A DNA stretch of 64,000 bases, from NCBI GenBank assembly GCA_027364655.1, contig DAHXOX010000092.1, forward strand, positions 40,155 through 104,154, given 5' to 3'. Positions 1-9,282 of the stretch are shown here, one piece after another. Every line of letters begins with the position of its first letter. Position 1 is the stretch's first letter. The stretch comes from Paludibacter sp. (GTDB lineage: Bacteria > Bacteroidota > Bacteroidia > Bacteroidales > Paludibacteraceae). The position numbers and the translations under genes are program-made. Below the pieces are notes generated by a model. The model did no database searches. It worked only from the letters and a program-made list of their open reading frames with translations, and was not told the DNA's origin.

Positions 1-1229
1 CCAATGCAATGGGATCAAACGGTTCTGCTGCGATGCAATGTTTTCGCAAAGGAGCTTATTTTGCTAATCCTTGTTACGCTCAGATTCACCCAACTTGTAT
101 TCCTGTGCATGGTGAATTTCAATCCAAATTGACACTGATGTCGGAATCATTACGAAATGATGGTCGCATTTGGGTGCCGAAGAAAAAAGAAGATGCAGAA
201 GCGATACGTGCCGGAAAAATGAAACCTAATCAAATTCCTGAAGATGAACGTGATTATTATTTGGAACGTCGTTATCCTACTTTTGGAAATTTAGTGCCTC
301 GTGATGTAGCTTCACGCGCAGCCAAAGAACGATGTGATGCAGGGTATGGAGTAGGAGCAACAGGATTAGCCGTTTATCTCGATTTTTCAGAAGTTATCAA
401 TCGGTTGGGACGCGACGTAGTCGAAGCTCGTTACGGCAATCTATTTCAAATGTATAACAAAATAGTTGACGAAGATCCTTATGAAACGCCTATGATGATT
501 TATCCTGCTATGCATTATACTATGGGCGGCATTTGGGTTGATTATGAATGTATGACGAGCATTGAAGGTCTTTTTGCTATTGGTGAAGCGAATTTTTCAG
601 ATCATGGCGCTAATCGTTTGGGAGCATCTGCCTTAATGCAAGGCTTAGCTGATGGCTATTTTGTCCTACCTTATACAATTCAAAATTATTTGGCTGACGA
701 AATAAGAACACCGCGCATGAGTACTGAACTCGCTGAATTTGCTGAAACCGAAGGCGCTGTTCAATCGAGAATCCAAAAAATAATGGCTGTCAAAGGAAAT
801 CGTTCTGTGGATTCAATTCATAAACAATTAGGATTGATCATGTGGGACTTTGTCGGTATGAGTCGTACTAAAGAGAGCCTTCAAAAAGCATTAGATGCCA
901 TTATACAGGTAAAACATGAATTTTGGACAAATGTTTTTATTCCAGGTGAAAGTGAAGATTTAAACGTTGAATTAGAAAAAGCGTTGAGAGTGTCCGATTT
1001 TATTGAAATTGGTGAATTGATGGCTCGTGATGCTTTGCATCGAGAAGAATCATGTGGTGGTCATTTTAGACTCGAATATCAAACAGGAGATGGAGAAGCA
1101 TTGCGGGATGATGAAAATTTTTCGTATGTTGCTTGTTGGAAATATGAAGGCGACGGAAAAGAACCCTCTCTTCTAAAAGAACCACTTATTTATGAATCGG
1201 TACACATGCAACAACGAAATTACAAGTAA
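1..1229 (+). CDS. sdhA: succinate dehydrogenase / fumarate reductase flavoprotein subunit, C-terminal part
   Basis: FAD-binding catalytic subunit of respiratory complex II (succinate/fumarate interconversion), cut by the window edge; the frame is open from base 3, so the ATG at 9 is internal. About 408 residues are visible, against about 640 for the family. The segment [20 protein letters not shown] and the [20 protein letters not shown]-like stretch near visible residues 195-215 match the FAD/substrate region, and the downstream helical domain is intact to a normal stop. The iron-sulfur subunit follows 74 bp later on the same strand, so this is an sdh/frd operon. In Bacteroidales this complex often runs as fumarate reductase; the direction cannot be read from sequence. 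Confidence 0.93.
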   Translation, partial: NAMGSNGSAAMQCFRKGAYFANPCYAQIHPTCIPVHGEFQSKLTLMSESLRNDGRIWVPKKKEDAEAIRAGKMKPNQIPEDERDYYLERRYPTFGNLVPRDVASRAAKERCDAGYGVGATGLAVYLDFSEVINRLGRDVVEARYGNLFQMYNKIVDEDPYETPMMIYPAMHYTMGGIWVDYECMTSIEGLFAIGEANFSDHGANRLGASALMQGLADGYFVLPYTIQNYLADEIRTPRMSTELAEFAETEGAVQSRIQKIMAVKGNRSVDSIHKQLGLIMWDFVGMSRTKESLQKALDAIIQVKHEFWTNVFIPGESEDLNVELEKALRVSDFIEIGELMARDALHREESCGGHFRLEYQTGDGEALRDDENFSYVACWKYEGDGKEPSLLKEPLIYESVHMQQRNYK

Positions 1230-1303
1230 ACGCAATAACAGTTTATTAGGTCGCATTTATACAGCCCGATAAATAGCCAAAATGCAATAAATCTCATCAA
1301 ATT

Positions 1304-2059
1304 ATGGAAAAAACAATTCATATCACCCTGAAAATATGGCGTCAAAAAGGGCCTCAAGCCAAAGGCGCTTTTGAAACATATCAATTAAATGACATATCCA
1401 TAGACAGTTCTTTTCTTGAAATGTTAGATATTTTGAATGAAAGATTAATTTCAGAGAAAAAAGAACCTATCGTTTTTGATCACGATTGCCGTGAAGGAAT
1501 TTGTGGAATGTGTTCGCTTTACATCAACGGTCATCCGCATGGACCTGACGAGGATGTAACGACATGTCAGCTTCACATGCGCAAATTCAAAGATGGTGAA
1601 ACGATCATCGTCGAACCTTGGCGTTCAAGAGGTTTCCCTGTGATTAAAGACTTAATGGTTGATCGAAGTGCTTTTGATAAAATCATTCAAGCAGGTGGTT
1701 TTATATCAGTTACTACCGGAGGTGTTCCTGATGCCAATGCAATTCCAATTTCGAAAGAAAAAGCAGATGAAGCAATGGATGCTGCTTCGTGTATTGGCTG
1801 TGGGGCTTGTGTTGCAGCTTGTAAAAATGGATCAGCCATGTTATTTGTTGCTGCTAAAGTGAGTCAATTAGCTCTTTTACCTCAAGGCAAAATGGAAGCT
1901 TCGAGCCGCGCAAAAGCCATGGTGGCTAAAATGGATGAACTTGGATTTGGAAACTGCACCAATACGGGGGCTTGTGAATCAGAATGTCCCAAGAATGTTT
2001 CCATTTCGCATATTGCTCGCCTGAATCGTGAGTTTTTAAAAGCCAAATTCAAAGATTAA
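1304..2059 (+). CDS. sdhB: succinate dehydrogenase / fumarate reductase iron-sulfur subunit
   Basis: Electron-transfer subunit of complex II, 251 aa, a normal length. An N-terminal plant-ferredoxin-like domain carries the [2Fe-2S] cysteines in [18 protein letters not shown] plus a later TTCQLHM cysteine. The C-terminal domain has [14 protein letters not shown] and [15 protein letters not shown] for the [4Fe-4S] and [3Fe-4S] clusters. It lies directly downstream of the flavoprotein gene and is the last gene before a strong hairpin terminator. The membrane anchor subunit is not seen downstream and so presumably lies upstream of sdhA, as in the Bacteroides C-A-B order (inference). Confidence 0.95.
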   Translation: MEKTIHITLKIWRQKGPQAKGAFETYQLNDISIDSSFLEMLDILNERLISEKKEPIVFDHDCREGICGMCSLYINGHPHGPDEDVTTCQLHMRKFKDGETIIVEPWRSRGFPVIKDLMVDRSAFDKIIQAGGFISVTTGGVPDANAIPISKEKADEAMDAASCIGCGACVAACKNGSAMLFVAAKVSQLALLPQGKMEASSRAKAMVAKMDELGFGNCTNTGACESECPKNVSISHIARLNREFLKAKFKD

Positions 2060-2128
2060 TACTATTTCTTCTTGAAATAATCAAATGTCTTTTTCTTTAT
2101 CTTGTTAATTATAAATGATTTAATAGTT

Positions 2129-2174
2129 CTGCCTCGTTTTGCTATAAAAAAATAGCAAATACGAGGCAGTTTTA
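2129..2174 (+). terminator. intrinsic terminator after sdhAB
   Basis: CTGCCTCGTTTTGCTAT is followed by a short A-rich loop, then ATAGCAAATACGAGGCAG and TTTTAT. The 17-bp stem with one internal bulge fits a Rho-independent terminator 70 bp past the sdhB stop. It sits in the 311-bp gene-free stretch 2060-2370. The remainder of that stretch would hold the purA promoter; I see only a partial -7 match (TACCTTTA at 2223-2230). Confidence 0.8.
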
Positions 2175-2370
2175 TGAACTATCTTTTTGTTCATTGCATT
2201 CGTAAATTTCATAGAAAATTGATACCTTTACATGCAGATTGAATAGCAAACATTCATCGGTTAAATAGAAAGCCTTATCAACGTTTTCAAACTAAAAAAT
2301 TGCTCGGTTAATCACGAGTAATTATAGAATAAGATTCGATTAGTCACTTACTTAACTAAATTTTATTGTT

Positions 2371-3642
2371 GTGAAAGTAGATGTTTTATTAGGCCTTCAA
2401 TGGGGAGATGAAGGCAAAGGGAAAGTGGTTGATGTGTTGACACCAAAATATGAGGTTGTAGCTCGTTTTCAAGGTGGCCCTAATGCTGGCCATACGCTTG
2501 AATTTGAAGGTGAAAAATATGTTTTAAGATCAATTCCTTCGGGCATTTTCCAGGGAGACAAAATCAATATCATTGGGAATGGAGTTGTTCTTGATCCTGC
2601 GTTATTTAAGGCAGAAGTTGAAGCTTTAGAAGCTTCCGGTCATAAACTCACAAACAAATTATTGATTTCTAAAAAAGCACACCTTATTTTACCGACACAT
2701 CGTTTGCTTGATGCAGCGTATGAAGCATCAAAAGGTAGCGATAAGATTGGAACCACAGGAAAAGGGATTGGCCCTGCATATACAGACAAGATTAGTCGTA
2801 ATGGACTTAGGGTAGGGGACTTACTTCATCATTTTGAACAAAAATATGCTGCAGCAACTGCTCGTCATAAATCAATTTTATCGCAGTATAACTATTCGAT
2901 TAATGATTTAGAACAACTTGAAAAAGAATGGTTTGAAGGGGTTGAAAAACTAAAGGAATTTCAATTTATTGATAGTGAACATGCTGTAAATAAATATATT
3001 AATCAGAAAAAATCAATCTTGGCAGAAGGTGCGCAAGGTACTATGCTTGATATTGATTTTGGTTCATATCCGTTTGTTACGTCCTCTAATACCATTTCAG
3101 CCGGTGTTTGCACAGGCTTAGGAATTGCCCCAAATCGAATTGGAGAGGTTTTTGGTATTTTCAAAGCATATTGTACGCGAGTCGGGAGTGGCCCATTTCC
3201 CACAGAATTGATGGATGAAACAGGTCAAAAAATGCGTGATCTTGGTTATGAATATGGTTCAGTGACAGGTCGTCCACGTCGTTGCGGATGGCTTGATTTA
3301 GTTGCGTTGAAATATGCCATCATGATTAATGGTGTTACTCAACTTATTATGATGAAAAGTGATGTCCTTGATGATTTTGATACAATTAAAGTATGTGTTG
3401 CTTACAAGGTAAATGGGCAAGAGATTGATTATTTTCCCTTTGAAGTTGATACCACCATTGAACCCATTTATGCAGAACTTCCCGGTTGGAAATCCACCAT
3501 GTCAGCCATGAAGCATCAAAATGAATTTCCAGAAGAGTTTAATGCTTATATTCATTACATTGAACATGAATTGAATACACCTATTACCATTGTCTCAGTA
3601 GGCGCTGATCGAGAGCAAACTATCTTTCTACCAAAGAAATGA
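2371..3642 (+). CDS. purA: adenylosuccinate synthetase
   Basis: Condenses IMP with aspartate using GTP in the first committed step from IMP to AMP. At 423 aa it has family length. The N-terminal GLQWGDEGKGKVVDVL contains the GDEGKGK phosphate-binding loop with the catalytic Asp; AGHTLEFEGEKY and the IGTTGKGIGPAY segment near residue 130 are standard, and VTGRPRRCGWLDLV lies near residue 305. The start is GTG at 2371: translation from there begins directly with the conserved first beta-strand, and no in-frame ATG lies nearby. It stands alone between the sdh terminator and the convergent nrnA-like gene. Confidence 0.96.
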   Translation: MKVDVLLGLQWGDEGKGKVVDVLTPKYEVVARFQGGPNAGHTLEFEGEKYVLRSIPSGIFQGDKINIIGNGVVLDPALFKAEVEALEASGHKLTNKLLISKKAHLILPTHRLLDAAYEASKGSDKIGTTGKGIGPAYTDKISRNGLRVGDLLHHFEQKYAAATARHKSILSQYNYSINDLEQLEKEWFEGVEKLKEFQFIDSEHAVNKYINQKKSILAEGAQGTMLDIDFGSYPFVTSSNTISAGVCTGLGIAPNRIGEVFGIFKAYCTRVGSGPFPTELMDETGQKMRDLGYEYGSVTGRPRRCGWLDLVALKYAIMINGVTQLIMMKSDVLDDFDTIKVCVAYKVNGQEIDYFPFEVDTTIEPIYAELPGWKSTMSAMKHQNEFPEEFNAYIHYIEHELNTPITIVSVGADREQTIFLPKK

Positions 3643-3679
3643 AATTCAATCTTTAACCCATTTTAGATTTCTCGATAAA

Positions 3680-4726
3680 TTAGGATTCCGATATTTCAAG
3701 TTGCTTCTTGTAAAGAGGCAGAACTTGTTTTAATTGTTCAACGGTTTGATTTAATGAATCATAGCTTTCGCCTCCGGCAGCATTAATATGGCCGCCACCA
3801 TGAAAATAAGTAGAAGCAACTTGATTGACTGGGAATGTCCCGCGTGAGCGCAAAGAAAGTTTAACATTATTTGTATTTTCTTTGATAAGAACAGAAAATA
3901 CAATACCTTTTATACTCAACGGCAAATTAACAAAACCTTCCGTATCGCCTTCTTGGTAATTGTAATGTTTTAATTCTTCGTTAGTTAGTGTAATAATGGC
4001 AGTTTTGTATTCAGGCAAAACTTCCATTTTTTCACTTAATGTGTATCCCATTAATCTCAAACGATCAGTAGAATAAGTATTGTATATATTATTGTAAATA
4101 TGATCTTTGTCTATCCCTTTAGTCAAAAGTTCAGAAATAATAAAGTAAATTTCCGGGCTGTTCGAGTTGAAAGTGAAAGCTCCGGTATCTGTCATCATTC
4201 CAGTATAAATACACGTTGCACAAGGGTTATTAATTGTTTCAAAAAATCCCATTCTGCATATTAATCGAAACACTAACTCTGAAGTGGACGCAATTGTTGG
4301 ATAAGAAATTATCACATCTGCAATGTTTTCAGGATTACGATGATGATCAATTAAAATCTTTTTCTCTTTAAATTGTTCTACGGCTTCTTTTAGTTTACCA
4401 ATTCGAGAAATAGCATTGAAATCAGTCAGAATCATCAAATCGCATGATGATGATAATAATTGATCGACTTGTTCTTTGGTTTCATCATAAATCATTATTT
4501 GAGAAATTGCAGGCATCCAATCGAAAAAAGATGCGTAACGATTAGGAACAATGACAATTGCTTCTTTGTTCAGTGAGTAAAAAAAATGATAAAGTCCAAG
4601 TGCAGAACCTATTGCATCGCCATCAGGACTTATATGTGTAATGATTGCTATTTTGTTAGCCTTGTCTATCAGTTCATTTGACTCATTAACTAAAGGCTCT
4701 GCGATTATTTTTGTAAGCATTGACAA
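3680..4726 (-). CDS. nrnA: DHH/DHHA1 phosphoesterase (NrnA-like nanoRNase / pAp phosphatase)
   Basis: Cytoplasmic Mn-dependent phosphoesterase that would degrade very short oligoribonucleotides and/or dephosphorylate pAp. At 348 aa it shows the DHH-family motifs in order: HISPDGDAIGSALGLYHF (residues 31-48), LTDFNAISRIG (about 100-110), DHH at 127-129, and a C-terminal DHHA1 domain ending in FHGGGHINAAGGES. All metal ligands appear present. It is the last gene of a same-strand run behind the DJ-1-like gene (77 bp gap). RNA versus pAp preference cannot be told from sequence; the assignment rests on whole-family similarity. Confidence 0.88.
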   Translation of the reverse strand: MSMLTKIIAEPLVNESNELIDKANKIAIITHISPDGDAIGSALGLYHFFYSLNKEAIVIVPNRYASFFDWMPAISQIMIYDETKEQVDQLLSSSCDLMILTDFNAISRIGKLKEAVEQFKEKKILIDHHRNPENIADVIISYPTIASTSELVFRLICRMGFFETINNPCATCIYTGMMTDTGAFTFNSNSPEIYFIISELLTKGIDKDHIYNNIYNTYSTDRLRLMGYTLSEKMEVLPEYKTAIITLTNEELKHYNYQEGDTEGFVNLPLSIKGIVFSVLIKENTNNVKLSLRSRGTFPVNQVASTYFHGGGHINAAGGESYDSLNQTVEQLKQVLPLYKKQLEISES

Positions 4727-4803
4727 TCAATTTAATAACTATTTGTTGCTGATTTTATTTTTCCTATAATTATTATTATGATAAATAGGAAATAAGTTTT
4801 GAA

Positions 4804-5355
4804 TTAAAGGGTATATAAAAAATGATCTGCAACATCCTTCGCCTTTGTATCGCCTTTTAATAATCGCACAAGATACAAACCAAAATCAACAGCATATCCA
4901 GGACCTTTTGCAGTAATAATATTGGAATCTTGAATCAACGTTTTATCAGAGATGATTGCACCAAACAACTCTTTTTCAAATCCAGGATAACATATTGCTT
5001 CTCGATTTTTCAACATGTTCAATTTTCCCAAAACCGTTGGCGCTGCACAGATAGCTGCAACAATTTTATTTTTTTGATTGTGTTGCAATAGCAAATTAGC
5101 TAATCCTTTATGTTTTGCTAAATTTAAGGATCCAGGCATTCCACCAGGCAAAATTAAAAGTTCAGCTTGTGAAAAATCAATTTCTTCAAACAAAGCATCT
5201 ACTAAAATTGAAATAGCATGAGATCCGGTTACCACAGCATTACCTGTGATAGAAACTGTTGTCACATCAATGGAAGCACGACGCAACAAATCAACTACCG
5301 TGATTGCTTCTGTTTCTTCAAATCCTTCGGCGAGGAAAATAAAATTATTTAACAT
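4804..5355 (-). CDS. DJ-1/PfpI family protein (YajL-like)
   Basis: Small flavodoxin-fold protein, 183 aa, the typical length of the DJ-1/ThiJ subfamily. The nucleophilic elbow is AAICAAPTVLG with Cys103; the partner acid is in EGFEETEAITVVDLLRR (Glu13/14 region), and LPGGMPGSLNLAKHKGL is the conserved oxyanion-side loop. Members of this subfamily are variously described as glyoxalase III-like, chaperone or protein-repair enzymes, and sequence does not decide among these. It lies 21 bp after the tonB stop, so it is probably cotranscribed with the TonB system, with no obvious mechanistic link. Confidence 0.85.
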   Translation of the reverse strand: MLNNFIFLAEGFEETEAITVVDLLRRASIDVTTVSITGNAVVTGSHAISILVDALFEEIDFSQAELLILPGGMPGSLNLAKHKGLANLLLQHNQKNKIVAAICAAPTVLGKLNMLKNREAICYPGFEKELFGAIISDKTLIQDSNIITAKGPGYAVDFGLYLVRLLKGDTKAKDVADHFLYTL

Positions 5356-5376
5356 AGTTGTTTAATTTTATAAGAG

Positions 5377-6159
5377 TTATTTTAAAACAAAGTGATATAC
5401 AATTGTACCTATAGCATCATGGTCACCTTTTGAAAATTTACTTTTTTTAGCAGCAAGTAAAGCAGCGTTGCGTAATGTTTCGCTGGTTGTAGTTGATGCA
5501 CCTATGTATGCATTCGATACATTGCCATCACGATCAACCACAACATGTACTGTTACAGTACCTTCGTCATTGCTAAGGTAAGCTGGAGCTGGTATATACA
5601 TTGGTGAGCGACCTGAAACAGAAACATTTACTCCATTTCCACCAATAACTCCAAGTGGATTTCCTTGTACGTGATTTCCTTGTCCATTACCGGAACCCTT
5701 ACCATGATCTGCGCCAAAAACACTACCTAATTTTTGTGCCCTATTGATAATACCTTGTTGATCTGCTGTTTTCTTTGCTTGTTGTGCGCGTTGAAAAGCT
5801 TCATCAATAAGCTTTTGATCTTTCTTTTTATCAATATTTTCTTGATTTACAACGCTTTTCTTGCTTGTTTTTTTTGCTTCCGGCATAGAAACCGGAGAAT
5901 TAGCGATTTGAGTTTCTATATTTTCGTGAGAAACTGAAGATGAAGATGCTGGCACTTTTGATTTTACCTGCATAGGCGCACTCAATGCCGGAGATGGGAC
6001 GGAAACCCCTACTCCATCCGGCGCATCTCCCAAATTGATATAAACAGGTTCATTAAAAGCATTTTGAATAGAAGGAATCTTTACAAGCAAAAACAACAAT
6101 AAAACCAATATGGCAAATACAGTCGTTCCTATTATTCCATATCGAGTTGACTTTCTCAT
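5377..6159 (-). CDS. tonB: energy transducer TonB
   Basis: Inner-membrane-anchored periplasmic protein that couples the ExbB/ExbD proton channel to outer-membrane receptors; 260 aa. It has a short cytoplasmic start and a single transmembrane helix (about residues 9-28). A long Pro/Lys/Ser-Val-rich, partly coiled linker (about 45-150) and a Gly-rich hinge (about 150-175) follow, then a TonB C-terminal domain from about residue 195 (TVTVHVVVDRDGNVSNAYIG) to the end. It sits 54 bp behind exbD in an exbB-exbD-tonB unit. Its receptors are elsewhere; the barrel at 26313-29129 is one candidate client (inference). Confidence 0.92.
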   Translation of the reverse strand: MRKSTRYGIIGTTVFAILVLLLFLLVKIPSIQNAFNEPVYINLGDAPDGVGVSVPSPALSAPMQVKSKVPASSSSVSHENIETQIANSPVSMPEAKKTSKKSVVNQENIDKKKDQKLIDEAFQRAQQAKKTADQQGIINRAQKLGSVFGADHGKGSGNGQGNHVQGNPLGVIGGNGVNVSVSGRSPMYIPAPAYLSNDEGTVTVHVVVDRDGNVSNAYIGASTTTSETLRNAALLAAKKSKFSKGDHDAIGTIVYHFVLK

Positions 6160-6213
6160 AAAATTTCTGTTTTCAAGCTGCTAATAAAAACTTTTTGGAA
6201 TTAAACCAAAAAA

Positions 6214-6612
6214 TCATTCTTTCTGCGTTGCTAAAATCATTTTCACGCGCAGTTGGTGACCAATATCCAGAATAGTCACCAAGTTTTGAAGCTGAATAGA
6301 ACGATCAGCACGTAAGATAATTGTTGCATCAGATGTGTTAGCCACCATTTGTTGAATAGCGGGTTTTATTTGATCAAGTTCAATAGGCTTATCGTTCAGA
6401 TAATAATGAAGATCAGCCGTTATTGATAAGTTGATCGTTTGTTTTGACATTTGCTGAAGGTTAGCCGACGCTTTAGGGAGCATTAATTGAATAACCGACG
6501 GGTTAACCAATGTCGAAACAATGAGAAAAAAGAGCAGCAAAAAAAACATGATATCGTTGAGGGACGAAGTATATACTTCGGGTTGCAACTCTCTTTTGCG
6601 TTTGATGACCAT
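6214..6612 (-). CDS. exbD: biopolymer transport protein ExbD
   Basis: Component of the ExbB/ExbD proton-driven motor; 132 aa. A short basic N-terminus precedes one transmembrane helix starting at Asp20 (NDIMFFLLLFFLIVSTLV); this Asp is at the site of the proton-carrying Asp of the family. A periplasmic domain of about 90 residues follows, with the usual ending (LRADRSIQLQNLVTILDIGH). It lies 26 bp after exbB and 54 bp before tonB, all on one strand. Confidence 0.92.
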   Translation of the reverse strand: MVIKRKRELQPEVYTSSLNDIMFFLLLFFLIVSTLVNPSVIQLMLPKASANLQQMSKQTINLSITADLHYYLNDKPIELDQIKPAIQQMVANTSDATIILRADRSIQLQNLVTILDIGHQLRVKMILATQKE

Positions 6613-6638
6613 AGTAGAATATTTTGAGAAATATCGCT

Positions 6639-7319
6639 CTATTTATTTCTAAGCAGATTCAAAAATTGGTTGCTTTGCCGCTCCATGCTGGAAATAATGC
6701 GATCCATATTTCCATTCAAAATCTGGTAAGCGGAAAAGGCAATAATACCCACTAACAAACCCGCAGCCGAAGAAATCATTTTTTGATATAAACCACCAGA
6801 AATGGTTCCGATACTGATGTTGTCTGTTAATGAAATGCTGTAGAATATTTTAATAACTCCAAAAATTGTTCCCAAAAATCCGAACATGGGAGCAATTGAA
6901 GAAATAATGGCTAAATAATTCATCCCTTTGCTCAGCTGATCAACTTGTTGGCGAGCTTCTGCTTCCATAGAATCTTTAATGTCAAGCACCGGATTGCCTA
7001 AGTTTTTCAACCCGCAAGTTAATACTTCACCAATGGGCATATCACTCATTTCACATAGAGAAATGGCCTTTTCAACATTTCCTTCTTTAAGCATAGGCGC
7101 TATTTTATCCACTAAGTTCTTGGTTTTAGATGCTTTGTGAATTTCAATAGATCTCACAATAATGACATATACGGCAACCAAAAGCAAAAAAGCGATTGGT
7201 GCCAAAATCCAACCTCCTTTTAGCACTATATCATACATGGTTTCACTCTGGTTAGTAACAACCGGAGTGTTAACAGGTAGTTGTGGTGCGACGACTTGTA
7301 AAATAAGCATTATATTCAT
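6639..7319 (-). CDS. exbB: ExbB / TolQ / MotA family proton channel protein
   Basis: Polytopic inner-membrane scaffold of the TonB motor. It shows a transmembrane helix near residues 35-55, a cytoplasmic loop, and the paired helices around MNYLAIISSIAPMFGFLGTI and MISSAAGLLVGIIAFSAY, which are the family signature. I chose the ATG at 7319 (226 aa, beginning MNIMLILQ): the upstream in-frame alternative at 7358 is a GTG adding 13 residues that do not look like the family. The genes pdxJ (177 bp upstream) and exbD (26 bp downstream) flank it in a known Bacteroidales arrangement. Confidence 0.92.
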   Translation of the reverse strand: MNIMLILQVVAPQLPVNTPVVTNQSETMYDIVLKGGWILAPIAFLLLVAVYVIIVRSIEIHKASKTKNLVDKIAPMLKEGNVEKAISLCEMSDMPIGEVLTCGLKNLGNPVLDIKDSMEAEARQQVDQLSKGMNYLAIISSIAPMFGFLGTIFGVIKIFYSISLTDNISIGTISGGLYQKMISSAAGLLVGIIAFSAYQILNGNMDRIISSMERQSNQFLNLLRNK

Positions 7320-7495
7320 ACGTAAATAATTTGTTTTTAAAGGTCGTATGGAACTCACATGTCAACCATTCTCATGCTATTGGGTGTAAGTAATTTACAT
7401 GCTCGTTTCATACGCAGATAATTTAAGAAATCAATTCAATTGTAGCAAGGTGCATTTGACATATATCACAAAATCAGTATTTATAATAAGTTTGT

Positions 7496-8209
7496 TCAAA
7501 CTAATAATGCTTTGTATTTTTTTATCGTAGTCTCAAGGCCAAGATAAAGAGCATCGCTTATCAAAGCATGCCCAATAGAAACCTCCGCGAGCCAGGGAAT
7601 CATTTTTACCAGATAGTTGAGATTGCTCAAGTTTAGATCATGCCCTGCATTGATACCTAAGCCTACAGATCGTGCTATTTTAGCCGCTTCAAAAAAAGGT
7701 GCAATAGCGTTTTCTTGAGAAGTAGGAAACATGACCGCATAAGGTTCAGTGTACAACTCGACACGATCTGTTTCTGTCAAGGCAGCATTTCTAATGTTGT
7801 CAAGATTTGTGTCCACAAAAATTGAAACGCGAATATTATGAGATTGAAATTCGCTGATTACTTCTTTCAAAAAACTGGCATGTCGAATGGTATCCCATCC
7901 GGCATTTGAGGTGATTGCTTCTGGTGGGTCAGGTACCAACGTTACTTGTTCTGGTTTTACCTTACATACCAAATCAATAAATTGAGGAGAAGGATATCCT
8001 TCAATATTAAATTCAGTTGTGACCAATGAACGTAACGCATAAACATCAGCATATCGAATATGACGTTCGTCTGGCCGTGGATGAACTGTGATTCCATCTG
8101 CACCAAATAATTGACAATCTTCGGCCACTTTTAATACATCTGGCACATTACCCCCGCGGGCATTGCGTAAAGTAGCTACTTTATTGATGTTAACGCTTAA
8201 TTTTATCAT
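7496..8209 (-). CDS. pdxJ: pyridoxine 5'-phosphate synthase
   Basis: Last step of the DXP-dependent vitamin B6 pathway: condenses 1-deoxyxylulose 5-phosphate with 3-amino-2-oxopropyl phosphate to PNP. This is a TIM barrel of 237 aa. The N-terminal [20 protein letters not shown] and [17 protein letters not shown] carry the active-site residues, with [13 protein letters not shown] and a [12 protein letters not shown] phosphate-binding end. It is the first gene of the leftward run leading into exbB-exbD-tonB and is divergent from nadK. A well-formed promoter lies upstream (8280-8309). Confidence 0.95.
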   Translation of the reverse strand: MIKLSVNINKVATLRNARGGNVPDVLKVAEDCQLFGADGITVHPRPDERHIRYADVYALRSLVTTEFNIEGYPSPQFIDLVCKVKPEQVTLVPDPPEAITSNAGWDTIRHASFLKEVISEFQSHNIRVSIFVDTNLDNIRNAALTETDRVELYTEPYAVMFPTSQENAIAPFFEAAKIARSVGLGINAGHDLNLSNLNYLVKMIPWLAEVSIGHALISDALYLGLETTIKKYKALLV

Positions 8210-8279
8210 TAAATAGGTTCGCTTTATTTGTGAGTTTGAGTTGCATTTTGTTTCTTTGCATAGGCAATCTCTATGGCTA

Positions 8280-8309
8280 CAAAGTTAAGAAAAAAGAGTC
8301 ATCGTCCAA
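8280..8309 (-). promoter_or_regulatory. Bacteroidota-type promoter for pdxJ
   Basis: Read on the minus strand: TTG at 8309-8307, a 19-bp spacer, then TAACTTTG (8287-8280), a perfect TAnnTTTG -7 element. Start of transcription would fall near 8273, giving a leader of about 64 nt to the pdxJ ATG at 8209. This matches the known consensus of the Bacteroidota primary sigma factor. Confidence 0.65.
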
Positions 8310-8381
8310 GCCTTACAGCTCTTAAAAAGCCTAATAAATTAGGTTTTACGTATCATTTATCTTACGATTACTATTTGTGAA

Positions 8382-9278
8382 ATGAAAATACTACTTTTTG
8401 GCAACTCATATCATTATGATGTTGCTTTGTCAGCCTATCAATTAATGACTTTACTAAGAAAGAAACATGTCGATGTTTGGATTGAAAAAACGTTTTATGA
8501 GTTTCTAAAAATTCAGAAATATCCATCTCCAGTTATTTATAAATCTTTTGAAGCAATTCCTGAGCAAGCTGATTTTGCATTAAGCTTAGGTGGTGATGGC
8601 ACATTTTTAAATACTGCCATGCATATTGGAGCTACAAAAATTCCTATTTTAGGCATCAATATGGGAAGATTGGGATTTTTAGCTGATGTAGCAGATAGCG
8701 AAATGGAATCAGCTTTAGATAAAATCGTTAGTAACCAATATTTTATCGAAGAAAGAACCGTTTTAGAATTGCAGTCAACGCATCAAGACTGGGCTCCAAC
8801 TTCTTTTGCATTGAACGAAATTGCTTTGCTAAAGCAAGATAGTTCCTCAATGATTGCTATACAAGTTAAAGTAAATGGTGAGGAACTGAATACATATCGT
8901 GCTGATGGTTTGTTAATTGCAACGCCTACAGGATCAACAGCATATTCAATGAGTGTGGGAGGCCCCATTGTGGTGCCACAAGCAAATAATTTTGTTCTGG
9001 CACCAGTTGCTTCTCATTCATTAAATATTCGACCTCTCATTATTCCTGATAGCTGGGAATTAGAAATTCAAGTAAAAAGTCGCACTAATAGTTTTTTAGT
9101 TGCACTTGATGGAAGGTCTTCTGTTTTTGATCATAATGAAAAATTATTTATTCGTAAAGCAGATTATACCATTCGAGTAGTAAAACAAGCTCATCACACT
9201 TTTTTTAATACGCTGAAAAACAAATTAATGTGGGGTGTTGATAAACGCGCTGAAAATTTTTCAACTAACATCAATTGA
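8382..9278 (+). CDS. nadK: NAD kinase
   Basis: Phosphorylates NAD to NADP in the cytoplasm; 298 aa. The diagnostic LSLGGDGTFLNTA (GGDG at residues 70-73) and the substrate loop ATPTGSTAYSMSVGGPIVVP are both present, as is the RADGLLIATP stretch before it. It is divergent from pdxJ and followed after 4 bp by fmt, suggesting a two-gene operon. Confidence 0.96.
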   Translation: MKILLFGNSYHYDVALSAYQLMTLLRKKHVDVWIEKTFYEFLKIQKYPSPVIYKSFEAIPEQADFALSLGGDGTFLNTAMHIGATKIPILGINMGRLGFLADVADSEMESALDKIVSNQYFIEERTVLELQSTHQDWAPTSFALNEIALLKQDSSSMIAIQVKVNGEELNTYRADGLLIATPTGSTAYSMSVGGPIVVPQANNFVLAPVASHSLNIRPLIIPDSWELEIQVKSRTNSFLVALDGRSSVFDHNEKLFIRKADYTIRVVKQAHHTFFNTLKNKLMWGVDKRAENFSTNIN

Positions 9279-9282
9279 ACAA

